Source of the DNA: an uncultured Bacteroides sp.
GTDB lineage: Bacteria; Bacteroidota; Bacteroidia; Bacteroidales; Bacteroidaceae
Assembly (NCBI RefSeq): GCF_963676325.1
Contig: NZ_OY781099.1
Location: 124,001 to 188,000 of the forward strand
Direction: 5' to 3'
DNA: 64,000 nucleotides
Positions 8,901-18,080 of the stretch are shown here, piece by piece (the first letter of the stretch is position 1; every line of letters starts with the position of its first letter). Made by a program: the position numbers and the translations under genes. Under the pieces are notes generated by a model. The model had not been told where the DNA came from. It did no database searches and saw only the letters and a program-made list of their open reading frames with translations.

Positions 8901-10041
8901 AACATTTATCTTTTTTTCTAATCTCCCAATAAATCCGATAAAACTCTTTCTCGCTGATGAAACTCTTCTTTTGATTAGCTTCTTCTTTAATCTTCACTGT
9001 TAAAAGAGCACATATATTCTCATCTACGGGCAAATTTGCTTTTTCAAGGTAATATCTGACGGTTGATTTACCGCTGTGCTTGCCAATAATAAAATCCTGT
9101 TCCGGTTTTCCTAACCTGGAAGCTTCAATCAACTGATATGTCTTTCTATCTTTTTGTAAGCATTGAGTATGTATTCCTGATTCATGCGATAAAACAAGGC
9201 TTCCCGTAATAGGTTTGCTTTCGGGCAAAACTCTGTTTGAGATTTCAGAAACATAATTAGAAAGCTCAGAAAAAAGAGTTGTTTTTAGTCCGCAGTCAAT
9301 CATTTCACTCATCTCTAATGCCATTGCAACTTCTTCCAGGGCAGCATTTCCTGCACGTTCGCCCAGTCCGTTAACTGTAACGCTGAGACATTCGGCTCCG
9401 GCCAGGTATGCTGCAACAGTATTGGCCGTTGCCATTCCCAAATCATTGTGCGCATGTATTTCTAATGGCAAACCGTGATAAGTGGCATGAATTGATTTTA
9501 TCAGTTTAAAGCACGAAATAGGGTTTAGTATACCTACAGTATCAGCTATCCTTACCCGTGAACTTCCTAAGAATTTTGCTAATCCAACGAACTCTTTCAG
9601 GAAGGATAAATTAGCTCTTGAAGCATCCTGGGCACCTATCGTTACATAATCAAAGTGGGATGATGCAAAATCAAACGTTTCCTGTAATTGTTGCATTACC
9701 CACTGCTCATTCTTTTCCATTGCTTGCTGCAGGATCTGAGAAACAGGGAATGATAAGTGAACTCCATTTGTTCCACTTTTTGCAGCTAAAAGAATATCTT
9801 GTTTGTTGGCTCTGCACCATGCCAGGGTTTTGAACTTGAATCCTTGCCGGCAGATTATATTGATTTCCTGAGCTTCCTTAATTCCCATGGCAGGTGTGCC
9901 AATTTCAAGCTCAGGAATTCCTGCTTCATCCAACAGTGAACAGGCCTTTATCTTCTCATCTAATGAGAAGACAACACCTGGGGCCTGTTCACCATCTCGC
10001 AAAGTGGTGTCAATGAAATATGGTTTCTTAAATTTTACCAT
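8860..10041 (-). CDS. nifV: Homocitrate synthase NifV
   Basis: A 393-residue member of the isopropylmalate/homocitrate synthase family. It condenses acetyl-CoA and 2-oxoglutarate to homocitrate, the organic ligand of FeMo-co. The DRE-TIM barrel motif TTLRDGEQAPG is near the N-terminus, the metal-binding EIHAHNDLGMA and NGLGERAGNAALEEVAM follow. The protein lacks the long C-terminal regulatory domain of LeuA, as NifV proteins do. Placement directly after nifB and the ferredoxin makes homocitrate rather than isopropylmalate or citramalate the likely product. Four bases separate it from the ferredoxin. Confidence 0.93.
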   Translation of the reverse strand: MVKFKKPYFIDTTLRDGEQAPGVVFSLDEKIKACSLLDEAGIPELEIGTPAMGIKEAQEINIICRQGFKFKTLAWCRANKQDILLAAKSGTNGVHLSFPVSQILQQAMEKNEQWVMQQLQETFDFASSHFDYVTIGAQDASRANLSFLKEFVGLAKFLGSSRVRIADTVGILNPISCFKLIKSIHATYHGLPLEIHAHNDLGMATANTVAAYLAGAECLSVTVNGLGERAGNAALEEVAMALEMSEMIDCGLKTTLFSELSNYVSEISNRVLPESKPITGSLVLSHESGIHTQCLQKDRKTYQLIEASRLGKPEQDFIIGKHSGKSTVRYYLEKANLPVDENICALLTVKIKEEANQKKSFISEKEFYRIYWEIRKKDKCYGEKEYAGINHSR

Positions 10042-10044
10042 TAT

Positions 10045-10353
10045 TTAGTCGGATATCAAGTACTTGGCACATGGTTCATTATTCTCCAGTGAATCAAGTA
10101 TTTCGTCAATTACATCTTCGCTATCAACACCTCCGTACCAATAATTATTAGGATGAATAACCATTACCGGTCCCTGAGAACATACATTCAAGCAAGCGGT
10201 TGTAGATACAGCAACATCCAATCCCCGGTCTGATGCTTCTTCGCTTAAATATTGCAGCAATCCGGCTGCACCTTTTTTATTACAGGCTCCTTGAGCTTCT
10301 CCTCCTACACGATAGGAATTACAAACTAAAATGTGATAAGCTGGCTTTTTCAT
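10045..10353 (-). CDS. Thioredoxin-like [2Fe-2S] ferredoxin of nif cluster
   Basis: A 102-residue ferredoxin of the thioredoxin-like (Shethna-protein type) [2Fe-2S] class. Four cysteines fit the cluster pattern: LVCNSYR near residue 11, GACNKKG near 24, and ACLNVCSQGP near 54-58. Similar ferredoxins sit beside nifB or nifE-nifN in other diazotrophs and are thought to serve electron transfer or cofactor assembly. It lies between nifB and nifV with short gaps, in the same operon. Confidence 0.88.
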   Translation of the reverse strand: MKKPAYHILVCNSYRVGGEAQGACNKKGAAGLLQYLSEEASDRGLDVAVSTTACLNVCSQGPVMVIHPNNYWYGGVDSEDVIDEILDSLENNEPCAKYLISD

Positions 10354-10384
10354 TTCTTTTCTGATTTATTATTATTGAATATAA

Positions 10385-11653
10385 TTACGCACATCCTTGG
10401 GCATTGCCTTTGCATCCACTGCCACATTTAAAAGCATCCGGTTTAGCTATACTACGGATAGGTTTATTGTTATATACCCCATCCAGTCCGTCATCTATTA
10501 ATCCAGTCATTTCTATTACATGCACATGGCAAGAGTTTAGTATTGTTTTAGGATTTTCTCCTACTCCCGATACAAGTATTGCCCTGCAATCATTTAGTGA
10601 ACGAGCCATGTCTACCCATCTTTGGTCTCCTGCTCCCGGTACCGGCATTTTTCTTTCCTCAACCAATTGAAAACCTTTAGGAGACTGCTTGAAGATATAT
10701 AGAGAAGTAGCCTCTCCTAAATGTAAGTTCACTAATAGTCCTTCGTGAGTTGCGACTGCTACATAAGGGCGAGTGGTGAGGTCGAAAGCCGGACGTGAAG
10801 CATATTCTTTCAATAATGCATGAGTCCCTTCAAGATCTTGCCCAAGTAAACCAGCGGCGTCGGCTCTGCAACGTGCACAGTGGCTCATTAATTTCAGATG
10901 TTCTGATGCCAATGTCCGGGTTTTGAAGATCATCTTCGTATCGGGCTTAGGTGTATCGGCAAATTCAGTTTCAGCAGTGGGAATTAGTGGTATGCAATTA
11001 ATTACATCTGCTCCCAGCTCAGCGCATTTACGAGCTACTTCCGGAATGTGATCTTCGTTAATTCCCGGAATAATAATGCTGTTAATCTTGACAGTAATCC
11101 CTTTTGCTTTTAATAGAGGAATGCAGGCTAGTTGTCTTTCAAGCAAAATTCTTGCTCCTTCAACTCCTCTGTATACGTGTTTATTATAGCGAATCCATTT
11201 ATATATCTTACCACTGATAGTAGGGTCAATGGCATTTATTGTAATAGTTACATGACTAACGCCTAGTTCTGCTATCTCATCGATATAAGGCTCCAAATCA
11301 AGACCATTCGTTGAAAGACAGAAAATCTTCTCTGGAAAAATGTTCTTAACGCTCCGCATTGTTTCCAATGTTTCTTCGGGATTAGCAAAAGGATCTCCCG
11401 GGCCTGCAATGCCCACAACAGATAAGTTGTCGAGCTTTTCATTCAGTGCCTTCAGGTAATCGGCTGCCTGAAAAGGAGCAAGAACGGATGATGTAACTCC
11501 CGGGCGGGTTTCGTTCACACAATCATACTTCCGATTGCAATAATTACACTGTATGTTACACTTTGGTGCTACAGGTAAATGTACTCTTGAATGAGAATGT
11601 TTTGCACTTTCGTCAAAGCAGGGATGGGCATGTTTCTTTTCTGTTGTTTCCAT
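10385..11653 (-). CDS. nifB: FeMo-cofactor maturase NifB (radical SAM plus NifX domain)
   Basis: A 422-residue NifB that makes NifB-co, the [8Fe-9S-C] core of FeMo-co, from [4Fe-4S] clusters using S-adenosylmethionine. The N-terminal HPCF and HLPVAPKCNIQCNYC carry the radical-SAM CxxxCxxC (C32, C36, C39). The glycine-rich GIAGPGDPFANP and the Cys pair in SHCARCRADAAG follow. Residues about 300-422 form a NifX-like domain (YVAVATHEGLLVNLHLGEA), the fused form found in many anaerobes. Two bases separate it from nifN. Confidence 0.97.
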   Translation of the reverse strand: METTEKKHAHPCFDESAKHSHSRVHLPVAPKCNIQCNYCNRKYDCVNETRPGVTSSVLAPFQAADYLKALNEKLDNLSVVGIAGPGDPFANPEETLETMRSVKNIFPEKIFCLSTNGLDLEPYIDEIAELGVSHVTITINAIDPTISGKIYKWIRYNKHVYRGVEGARILLERQLACIPLLKAKGITVKINSIIIPGINEDHIPEVARKCAELGADVINCIPLIPTAETEFADTPKPDTKMIFKTRTLASEHLKLMSHCARCRADAAGLLGQDLEGTHALLKEYASRPAFDLTTRPYVAVATHEGLLVNLHLGEATSLYIFKQSPKGFQLVEERKMPVPGAGDQRWVDMARSLNDCRAILVSGVGENPKTILNSCHVHVIEMTGLIDDGLDGVYNNKPIRSIAKPDAFKCGSGCKGNAQGCA

Positions 11654-11655
11654 AT

Positions 11656-13032
11656 CTAAATATATTTATACCCTACGGGAGAGTTTTCTTGTTTATATTC
11701 TATTAATGCATTTACAATACGGTCAAATAATTCCTGGGTTCCCCGATATCCAATGTGATGCAGACGGGCTGCTCCAAAGCGGTCGTGAATGGGGAATCCT
11801 AATCTTACTAATGGGATTTTACGTTCACGGGCAATGTAATACCCTTTGCTGTTCCCAATTAAGATATCGGGATTAATCTCTTCAGCCTTCTCACGCATGG
11901 ATTCAAAGTCGGAGCCACTCAACACACTTATCGGAGTTTCTGTGTGAGCGTACAGTCTTTCTATTTCTATTTTCAATATACCGCTGTTCCCTCCGGAACC
12001 AATGAGAGATGGCTCAATGCCAATTTCTTTTAAGAAGCCGGCAAGACTTATAACCAAATCTTCTTCCCCAAATATCATTGCCTTTTTGCCAAATACATAC
12101 TTATGTGCATCTACATACGCATCTATCAATCGTCCCCGTTCTTTCCGGTGTTTCTCAGGAATACTCTTTTTACTGATCTGAGACAGAATATGGAAGAAAC
12201 TGTCGGCAGACTTAATGCCAATAGGCATCTCCATTTGATAGTTTTTCACTCCGAAAGCATTTTCCAGCCATTCCCCAGCGGTTTGAACTCTACTTACATC
12301 TTTATTCCGGATAGCTCCTTTATTGAAAACATTACCAAATTCAATGGTAGCTCTAGCTCCTCCGGTACGAACAATATCACTCATGGGAGTTCCTCCCTGA
12401 GGAATCAGCTGATAATCTTTCCAATGTTCGTTATCAAGTGTTTCAGAATAATCGGGGAAAAGAATATAACTGATACCAAAATCGTCAAGAATTTCTTTTA
12501 GATAACGAATATCTGCCGGAGAAACGAATCCGGGAAATATATTAATGTAATCTCCCTTAACTTTATCCGAGGCTAAAGACCGGACTGCTGCCAGCAAAGT
12601 ATTATGAAAGCCATCAATATGACTGCCGCAATAACTTGCTGTTGATACATTGATAAATGTGGGCAATTCTTTATCTTTATTCGCCTCTTTATAGTCTCTG
12701 ATTAATCCGGGTAAGTCTTCACCTATTGTCTCACTCAGGCAAGTAGAGGCAATACCAATAACTTTAGGATTGTACTGCTTTATGATATTATTAATTCCCG
12801 TGATAAAGTTCCGGCTGCCCCCATATACAGTGGCTGCTTCGCTGAAATTTGAAGAAGCAATATCTACCGGTTCTTTATAGTGGCTAATCATATAACGACG
12901 GATGTAGGTTGCACATCCTTGAGAACCGTGGATAAGCGGTACACATCCTTCAATACCTTTAAGTGCTACCGATGCACCTAGTGGAGCACATAGTTTGCAT
13001 GCGTTACGGGTTGATATATATTGCTTTTCCAT
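11656..13032 (-). CDS. nifN: Nitrogenase cofactor scaffold subunit NifN
   Basis: A 458-residue NifK paralogue that pairs with NifE to form the scaffold on which NifB-co is turned into FeMo-co. The N-terminal NACKLCAPLGASVALKGIEG and HGSQGCATYIRR keep cysteines like those of the P-cluster region, with STCLSETIGEDLPG further on. The order nifE-nifN-nifB and the length agree with the family. It starts 11 bases after the nifE stop. Confidence 0.95.
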   Translation of the reverse strand: MEKQYISTRNACKLCAPLGASVALKGIEGCVPLIHGSQGCATYIRRYMISHYKEPVDIASSNFSEAATVYGGSRNFITGINNIIKQYNPKVIGIASTCLSETIGEDLPGLIRDYKEANKDKELPTFINVSTASYCGSHIDGFHNTLLAAVRSLASDKVKGDYINIFPGFVSPADIRYLKEILDDFGISYILFPDYSETLDNEHWKDYQLIPQGGTPMSDIVRTGGARATIEFGNVFNKGAIRNKDVSRVQTAGEWLENAFGVKNYQMEMPIGIKSADSFFHILSQISKKSIPEKHRKERGRLIDAYVDAHKYVFGKKAMIFGEEDLVISLAGFLKEIGIEPSLIGSGGNSGILKIEIERLYAHTETPISVLSGSDFESMREKAEEINPDILIGNSKGYYIARERKIPLVRLGFPIHDRFGAARLHHIGYRGTQELFDRIVNALIEYKQENSPVGYKYI

Positions 13033-13043
13033 ATTATACTTGT

Positions 13044-14369
13044 TTATTTAGTAAATTGCCATACCGGACTCATTGCCGTAGCATAAATCTCACGTGCAAA
13101 ATTCATCATTCCTTCATATCCGGCCAGTGCTTCTTTCCTTTCGTGATTATGATCACAGAATCCGAGGCCTATCTTATGTGCAATAGGGCGTTCCTTAACT
13201 CCTCCAATAAAAATATCCGCCTGTTTTTCCTTAACGAAATGAGATAGTTCAACAGGATTGGAATCATCGACTATAATTGTTCCTTCGTCGCAGAGCTTTT
13301 TAATTAATTCATAATCTTCAGTGGTTCCTGTTTGTGATCCAACAATTACAGTCTGAATACCTATCAGGCGCAGAGCTTTTATTAATGAAATAGCCTTGAA
13401 AGCCCCGCCCACATAGATTGCTGCCTTCTTTCCTTGCAATCTTTCTTTATACCACTTGAGTTGTGGCATTAGTCGGGTAAATTCTTCACGGACTAACTCT
13501 TTGGCTTTAGCCATCATTTCTTCACTTTTGAAGAAAGAAGCAACATCGTAAAGCGCATCACTCATATCCTCAATACCAAAATAGGAAACTCTCATGCTTG
13601 GAATACCATATTCTTTTTTCATCATCTGGGCCAGATAATTCATGGAACCCGAACACTGAACAACGTTTAAGGAAGCATTGTGGGCATTACAAATATCCTC
13701 AACCCTGCCGTCTCCGGTAATTGTAGCATTTACATGAATGCCCATCTTTTTGTAGTATTCAAGTAGTATCCATAGCTCTCCTGCAAGATTAAAGTCGCCG
13801 AGAATATTTATGCTGTGCTTGGGTGTTGGCTTATTTATTGTACCTACCAGTTGGAAGAGTGCTTCACAAGCTACTTTGTACCCGTCTTTTTTAGATCCCT
13901 GAAAGCCTGGTGCCTGAACAGGGATAACAGGAATGCCTTTACGGATAGCCATCTGTTTGCAGGCTGATTCCACATCATCTCCAATAACTCCTACAATACA
14001 AGTAGTATAAATAAAAGCAGCTTTTGGATGATGGAGATCAATTAATTCTTCCATAGCCGCATTTAATTTATCGATACCTCCGAAGATTACATCTCTTTCT
14101 TGTAAGTCTGTAGAAAAACTAAGTCTGTGTAGTTCCGGTCCTGAAGAAAGAGAACCTCGGATATCCCATGTATAGGCAGCGCATCCAATAGGACCATGGA
14201 TGAGATGCAGGGCATCTGCTATAGGATAGAGCACCACTCTTGAACCGCAAAAGACGCAAGCTCTTTGACTGACGGAACCAGCTAAGCTTTCTTTATTGCA
14301 TTCTATTGTTGCTGCGGTGATTCCTGCAAATGCTACCTGGCTTTTTCTTTCCTTTAATATATAATCCAT
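13044..14369 (-). CDS. nifE: Nitrogenase cofactor scaffold subunit NifE
   Basis: A 441-residue NifD paralogue, the other half of the NifEN scaffold. Key segments are RACVFCGSRVVLYPIADAL, HGPIGCAAYTWD and TTCIVGVIGDDVE, with SGSMNYLAQMM where NifD has the cofactor cysteine. The frame is open to 14405, but the ATG at 14367-14369 is the real start: the longer version overlaps the sigma54-type promoter (14401-14415), and an AAAGGAG ribosome site stands eight bases before this ATG. First gene of the nifENB-fdx-nifV-unknown operon. Confidence 0.95.
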   Translation of the reverse strand: MDYILKERKSQVAFAGITAATIECNKESLAGSVSQRACVFCGSRVVLYPIADALHLIHGPIGCAAYTWDIRGSLSSGPELHRLSFSTDLQERDVIFGGIDKLNAAMEELIDLHHPKAAFIYTTCIVGVIGDDVESACKQMAIRKGIPVIPVQAPGFQGSKKDGYKVACEALFQLVGTINKPTPKHSINILGDFNLAGELWILLEYYKKMGIHVNATITGDGRVEDICNAHNASLNVVQCSGSMNYLAQMMKKEYGIPSMRVSYFGIEDMSDALYDVASFFKSEEMMAKAKELVREEFTRLMPQLKWYKERLQGKKAAIYVGGAFKAISLIKALRLIGIQTVIVGSQTGTTEDYELIKKLCDEGTIIVDDSNPVELSHFVKEKQADIFIGGVKERPIAHKIGLGFCDHNHERKEALAGYEGMMNFAREIYATAMSPVWQFTK

Positions 14370-14377
14370 ATTTGTTG

Positions 14378-14384
14378 CTCCTTT
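14378..14384 (-). promoter_or_regulatory. Strong ribosome-binding site of nifE
   Basis: Minus strand reads AAAGGAG eight bases before the ATG at 14369. Such purine-rich sites are uncommon in Bacteroides-type genes, and this one supports the shorter NifE start. Confidence 0.65.
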
Positions 14385-14400
14385 ATTTATATTATGATAT

Positions 14401-14415
14401 ACCAAAATCGTGCCA
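14401..14415 (-). promoter_or_regulatory. Sigma54-type promoter of nifENB operon
   Basis: Minus strand reads TGGCACGATTTTGGT: a perfect -24 TGGCACG, four bases, then a -12 block TGGT in which the usual GC is GT. Spacing is the standard one. The predicted transcript would begin about 12 bases on, near 14389, roughly 20 bases before the nifE ATG. Confidence 0.8.
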
Positions 14416-14532
14416 AACAGCTAAACTATACAACAAGGATTACTCTACGTATTCAGTTCCAGATATTTACGGATAATGCTTAATTTTAAATAAGAATTCC
14501 GGGGTTACCAGGAAGTAGGGAGAGGAAAGGAA

Positions 14533-14550
14533 TCCTACATTTATGTAGGA
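14533..14550. promoter_or_regulatory. Palindrome upstream of nifE promoter (likely NifA site)
   Basis: TCCTACATTTATGTAGGA is an inverted repeat with arms TCCTACAT and ATGTAGGA around TT. It lies about 127 bases upstream of the -24 element. Related ACAT-WW-ATGT palindromes precede the sigma54 promoters of nifH and mop, so this is probably the enhancer site of the NifA-type activator. Confidence 0.65.
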
Positions 14551-14565
14551 TAATAGCTCTCTTTC

Positions 14566-14609
14566 AAAAAAAACTTCGGCATTCTGAGAAGTTAAAAGGC
14601 ATTCTCAGA
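14566..14609 (-). terminator. Terminator with overlapping alternative hairpin after nifK
   Basis: On the minus strand a stem AACTTC/GAAGTT (arms near 14593-14588 and 14577-14572) is followed directly by a T run (8 A on the plus strand, 14566-14573), like an intrinsic terminator. A second hairpin, TCTGAGAA/TTCTCAGA (14583-14590 and 14602-14609), overlaps the first stem, so both cannot form together. It closes the nifHDK message, perhaps conditionally. Confidence 0.6.
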
Positions 14610-14647
14610 GATGCAGAAGCATTTTCATAAACAACTCTCAGTATATG

Positions 14648-16027
14648 TTACATTTGGAACTCAACCTTTTCTTCGGGGCAGGTACGATCCTGATGTTCCA
14701 TAAAAGCATTTAAAATCTGGATAACCAAGTTTGTAGCACCAACATATCCTGTTTTAGGGAAATAGTTGTGCCCTGCGCGGTCGGCGATAGGGAAACCAAA
14801 ACGGATGAATGGAGTATCTTCATCTCTGGCAATGTACTTGCCGTAAGTGTTACCTATCAGCAAATCAACTCCTTCTTGTTTAATCCACTGATGAAGACGG
14901 AACATATCTGCACGTTCACCGCTCATGAACTTCGCTTCGGGAATATCTTTTAATATCTCAGACATACGTTCATCGAAAGGTTTTCCCGGTGTTCCACTTA
15001 CAATATAGACTGGTCTCATATCCAGGCTCACCAATAATTCAGTAAGAGGAATCAATGTATCCGGGTCTCCCCATAATGCTACGCGTTTGCCGTAAAGATA
15101 TTTGGCATTGTCGGCAATAAGGTCAATTAATTGGCCTCGTTCTTCCGTGATACTATCTGGAATAGGAAGATTAGCATGACGGCTAAGAGACATAAGAAAA
15201 CGGTCTGTTGCTTTTAAGCCAATAGGAATATCTACCACTTCAAACTTAACTTTGCATTTGTTTTCCAGCTTAATGCAGGCATCTTCCGTGCAATATTGTC
15301 CCAGACCGATTGTAAACTTACTGTCTCCGGTGGCTCTCAGTTCAGGAATTGTTGTTCCTCCGTTGGGATACATTACATATTTTCCGTTGAGGGGAGTATC
15401 AAGTACGCCAGTCATATCAGGGAACATAATTGTTCTTGCCTCCATAACTTGAGCAAGTCTTTTGATTTCCCGCATGTCTGATGGTTCCATCCATCCGGCA
15501 ACTAAGTTTACCACGTTTTTCTTCTTAGGTGTAGCAGTAGAGAAGAACTTTACCATTGCTGCAACCTGATTGGAATATCCGGTGATGTGTGTTCCAACAT
15601 ACGATGGAGTATTGCAATAGATCACATATTTACCATCAGGAACAAGTCCGTCTTCATTGGCTTTTGATACAATCTGATTCAAATCATCACCAATTGTTTC
15701 AGAGAGACAAGTTGTATGAACCGCAATTACTTCCGGTTTATATACAGTGAACATTGTTTCAATAGCTTGCAATAGATTGGCCGAACCTCCGAATACTGAA
15801 GAACCTTCCGAGAAAGAACTGGTTGCAGCTACAACCGGCTCTTTAAAATGGCGGGTTAATGTACTTCTATGGTAAGAGCAACAGCCTTGCGAACCGTGAC
15901 TATGGGGCAAGCATCCATGAATACCCAGTGCGGCATACATTGCTCCAATAGGTTGACAGGTTTTGGCGGGGTTAATAGTCAAGGCCTTTCTGTCTATTTC
16001 TTTATCTGTAGTGTGCTTTAATAACAT
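14648..16027 (-). CDS. nifK: Nitrogenase MoFe protein beta subunit NifK
   Basis: A 459-residue beta subunit of dinitrogenase, which with NifD holds the P-cluster. The three P-cluster cysteines are C24 (PAKTCQPIG), C49 (HGSQGCCSYHR) and C107 (HTTCLSETIGDD). Their spacing equals that of Azotobacter NifK (C70, C95, C153). The protein lacks the first roughly 50 residues of the Azotobacter subunit, as in clostridial and other anaerobic NifK. It follows nifD by 21 bases and ends the nifH-I1-I2-D-K unit. Confidence 0.98.
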   Translation of the reverse strand: MLLKHTTDKEIDRKALTINPAKTCQPIGAMYAALGIHGCLPHSHGSQGCCSYHRSTLTRHFKEPVVAATSSFSEGSSVFGGSANLLQAIETMFTVYKPEVIAVHTTCLSETIGDDLNQIVSKANEDGLVPDGKYVIYCNTPSYVGTHITGYSNQVAAMVKFFSTATPKKKNVVNLVAGWMEPSDMREIKRLAQVMEARTIMFPDMTGVLDTPLNGKYVMYPNGGTTIPELRATGDSKFTIGLGQYCTEDACIKLENKCKVKFEVVDIPIGLKATDRFLMSLSRHANLPIPDSITEERGQLIDLIADNAKYLYGKRVALWGDPDTLIPLTELLVSLDMRPVYIVSGTPGKPFDERMSEILKDIPEAKFMSGERADMFRLHQWIKQEGVDLLIGNTYGKYIARDEDTPFIRFGFPIADRAGHNYFPKTGYVGATNLVIQILNAFMEHQDRTCPEEKVEFQM

Positions 16028-16048
16028 AATTCTTTTTGTTTTTACAGG

Positions 16049-17680
16049 TTAATAAACATATTCTGCTTCGACGATATCCTCTTTCTCCCAAGGAGCTTTC
16101 ATTTCTTTCCAAATGCTGCAACAAGCAATTTGCTCAATGTCTTTGTAGAAGTTGATTGCTCCTTCAAAAGCTGCGTACGGACCACCGTAATCGTAGTTAT
16201 GCAACTGTTTCAATGGTATGCCCATTTTTTGCACGCAGAACTTTTCTTTTATACCGGCGCAGAAGATATCCGGATGATACATCTCGATAAGTTTCTCCAT
16301 CTCGTAATGACTTAAGTCATCAATAACCAGAGTTCCTTTCTTCATTTCTGCCATCATACCCTCGTAACCGTTGAATTCAAGTCCTTCTTTTTCCAAAGCT
16401 TTTAATTCTTCTTCGGTTTTACGTGGTTTGAAGCGGGTAGCATCTTCTTTAACCGTAATCTGTTCAATGTTACGACTATCGGCATCAATCTGAATGGAAG
16501 GAATAACGCTTCGACCTTCGTAGTCGTCTCTGTGACCAAATTCGTATCCGGCAGAGATTGTCTTCATTCCCAATTCATTGAACAGTTCCTGATAATGGTG
16601 AGCTCGTGAACCTCCTACAAAGAGCATGGCTAGTTTGCCATTGGTCTTTTCCAATGCTTTTTCCTGAGCCTCTTTCACGGAGATCATCTCTTCCGCAATT
16701 ACTTTCTCTATACGGTCAATTAATTCCTGATCACCAAAATACTTTCCAACCTTACGGAGTGTTTTAGCTGTGGCTTCCGCACCAATGAAGTTTGCCTTCA
16801 TCCAGGGAATTCCGAAAGATGTTTCAAGCATCTCAGCCACATAGTTTATTGATCGGTGGCACATAACCAGACTTAAATCGGCTGTGTGTGCAGTTTCAAA
16901 TTGTTTCTTTGTGGAGTTACCGGACATTGTTGCTACAAGCTCGATGCCACACTTATCCATTAAAGTTTCAATGGCAAAAGCGTCACCCCCAATGTTATAT
17001 TCACCTAAAACGTTTATTCTGAATTTGTATTTACCATCTACAGAATCGTCATTACCAATAAGGTTTTTGTATAAACCATTGTTTGCAATGTGGTGACCGG
17101 CCGACTGTGATACTCCGCGATATCCTTCGCATGAGAATCCGAAGATGTTTACTTTGCCTTCCAGTTCTTCAGTCATGTGGCGAGCCACGCGGTGAACGTC
17201 GTCTCCAATCAACCCTACCGGACAAGTTGAGAAAATGGCAATAGCTTTCGGGTGAAATAGTTCGTATGCTTCACGAATGGCCTGCTTCAGCTTTTCTTCT
17301 CCTCCAAACACAATGTTGGAATCCTGCATATCCGTTGAGAAAGCATAAGGAATAAAGTTCTCAGGAGCCTGTTCGTCAGGGCGAGTCTGGTTACGACGGG
17401 TTAGCCATGAATAAAATCCACAACCGATTGGTCCGTGAGTGATATTTACAATATCTCTTGTTGGGCCCAGAACCACACCTTTACATCCGGCGTAGGTACA
17501 TCCTCTTTGAGTAATAATTCCGGGAATGGTACGTACATTGGCCTGAATCTGAGGAATCTCGTCAGGATCATTATATACAATTCCTTTTGCTCTTTTCTTT
17601 GCAACCTTTTTAGGATAGGCCGCTAGTACCTCTTCTTTAAATTCAGCGAGGTTAATATCCTTTTCTGTATCTTTTATCAT
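16049..17680 (-). CDS. nifD: Nitrogenase MoFe protein alpha subunit NifD
   Basis: A 543-residue alpha subunit that carries FeMo-co, the site of N2 reduction. P-cluster cysteines C61, C87 and C153 and the cofactor ligands C274 (LVMCHRSINY) and H494 (KQLHNYDYGG) are present, as is SQSAGHHIAN with the active-site Gln and His. An extra stretch of about 50 residues (about 395-445) explains the greater length; this insertion is typical of NifD from strict anaerobes. No anfG/vnfG-like delta subunit lies nearby, so this is the molybdenum enzyme. AAAGGAGG stands eight bases before the ATG. Confidence 0.98.
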   Translation of the reverse strand: MIKDTEKDINLAEFKEEVLAAYPKKVAKKRAKGIVYNDPDEIPQIQANVRTIPGIITQRGCTYAGCKGVVLGPTRDIVNITHGPIGCGFYSWLTRRNQTRPDEQAPENFIPYAFSTDMQDSNIVFGGEEKLKQAIREAYELFHPKAIAIFSTCPVGLIGDDVHRVARHMTEELEGKVNIFGFSCEGYRGVSQSAGHHIANNGLYKNLIGNDDSVDGKYKFRINVLGEYNIGGDAFAIETLMDKCGIELVATMSGNSTKKQFETAHTADLSLVMCHRSINYVAEMLETSFGIPWMKANFIGAEATAKTLRKVGKYFGDQELIDRIEKVIAEEMISVKEAQEKALEKTNGKLAMLFVGGSRAHHYQELFNELGMKTISAGYEFGHRDDYEGRSVIPSIQIDADSRNIEQITVKEDATRFKPRKTEEELKALEKEGLEFNGYEGMMAEMKKGTLVIDDLSHYEMEKLIEMYHPDIFCAGIKEKFCVQKMGIPLKQLHNYDYGGPYAAFEGAINFYKDIEQIACCSIWKEMKAPWEKEDIVEAEYVY

Positions 17681-17688
17681 AGCAGTAA

Positions 17689-17696
17689 CCTCCTTT
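17689..17696 (-). promoter_or_regulatory. Strong ribosome-binding site of nifD
   Basis: Minus strand reads AAAGGAGG, eight bases before the nifD ATG, overlapping the last codon region of nifI2. Confidence 0.65.
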
Positions 17697-18060
17697 AATC
17701 TAATGTTTCGTCACCTGATTCTCCTGTACGTACACGAACAGAACCAACAGTATCAATTACAAAAATTTTCCCATCACCACTTTTTCCGGTTTGATTTGCC
17801 TTGATGATTGTTTCTACAGCCAGATCTTTTTTCTCGTCGGTAACCACAAGCGTAATCATTCTTTTGGATTTCAGACGAGGCATCTCCGAGATCAGTTCAT
17901 GATGTTCAGGATCTACGTCGGCGGCCTTTTCCAGATCGCCGTGTCCTTTTCCGCGTCCCAGAACAGGCATGGCGGTGAACGACGGCAATCCTGCTTCCGA
18001 AAGAGCGATCTTTGTGTCACTCATCTTGGCAATGCGAATCATTGCTAATATTAGTTTCAT
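17695..18060 (-). CDS. nifI2: PII-like nitrogenase switch-off protein NifI2
   Basis: A 121-residue GlnB-family protein. With NifI1 it binds and inhibits dinitrogenase when ammonium is available, sensing 2-oxoglutarate and ATP/ADP. NifI2 features are the long T-loop region with HGDLEKAADVDPEHHELI and the conserved GDGKIFVIDTVGSVRVRTGE C-terminal strand. Its place between nifI1 and nifD is the arrangement known from methanogens, clostridia and green sulfur bacteria. Confidence 0.94.
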   Translation of the reverse strand: MKLILAMIRIAKMSDTKIALSEAGLPSFTAMPVLGRGKGHGDLEKAADVDPEHHELISEMPRLKSKRMITLVVTDEKKDLAVETIIKANQTGKSGDGKIFVIDTVGSVRVRTGESGDETLD

Positions 18061-18080
18061 AATTCCTAGTCTCGTTTGAT

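Noticed and set aside
14370..14405. Longer N-terminus for NifE
   Set aside because: The extra codons overlap the sigma54-type promoter, and a strong ribosome site stands before the ATG at 14369.
16049..17680. Alternative (vanadium or iron-only) nitrogenase
   Set aside because: No delta-subunit gene between nifD and nifK, full nifEN and mod genes are present, and the NifD ligand context is of the molybdenum type with an anaerobe-type insertion.
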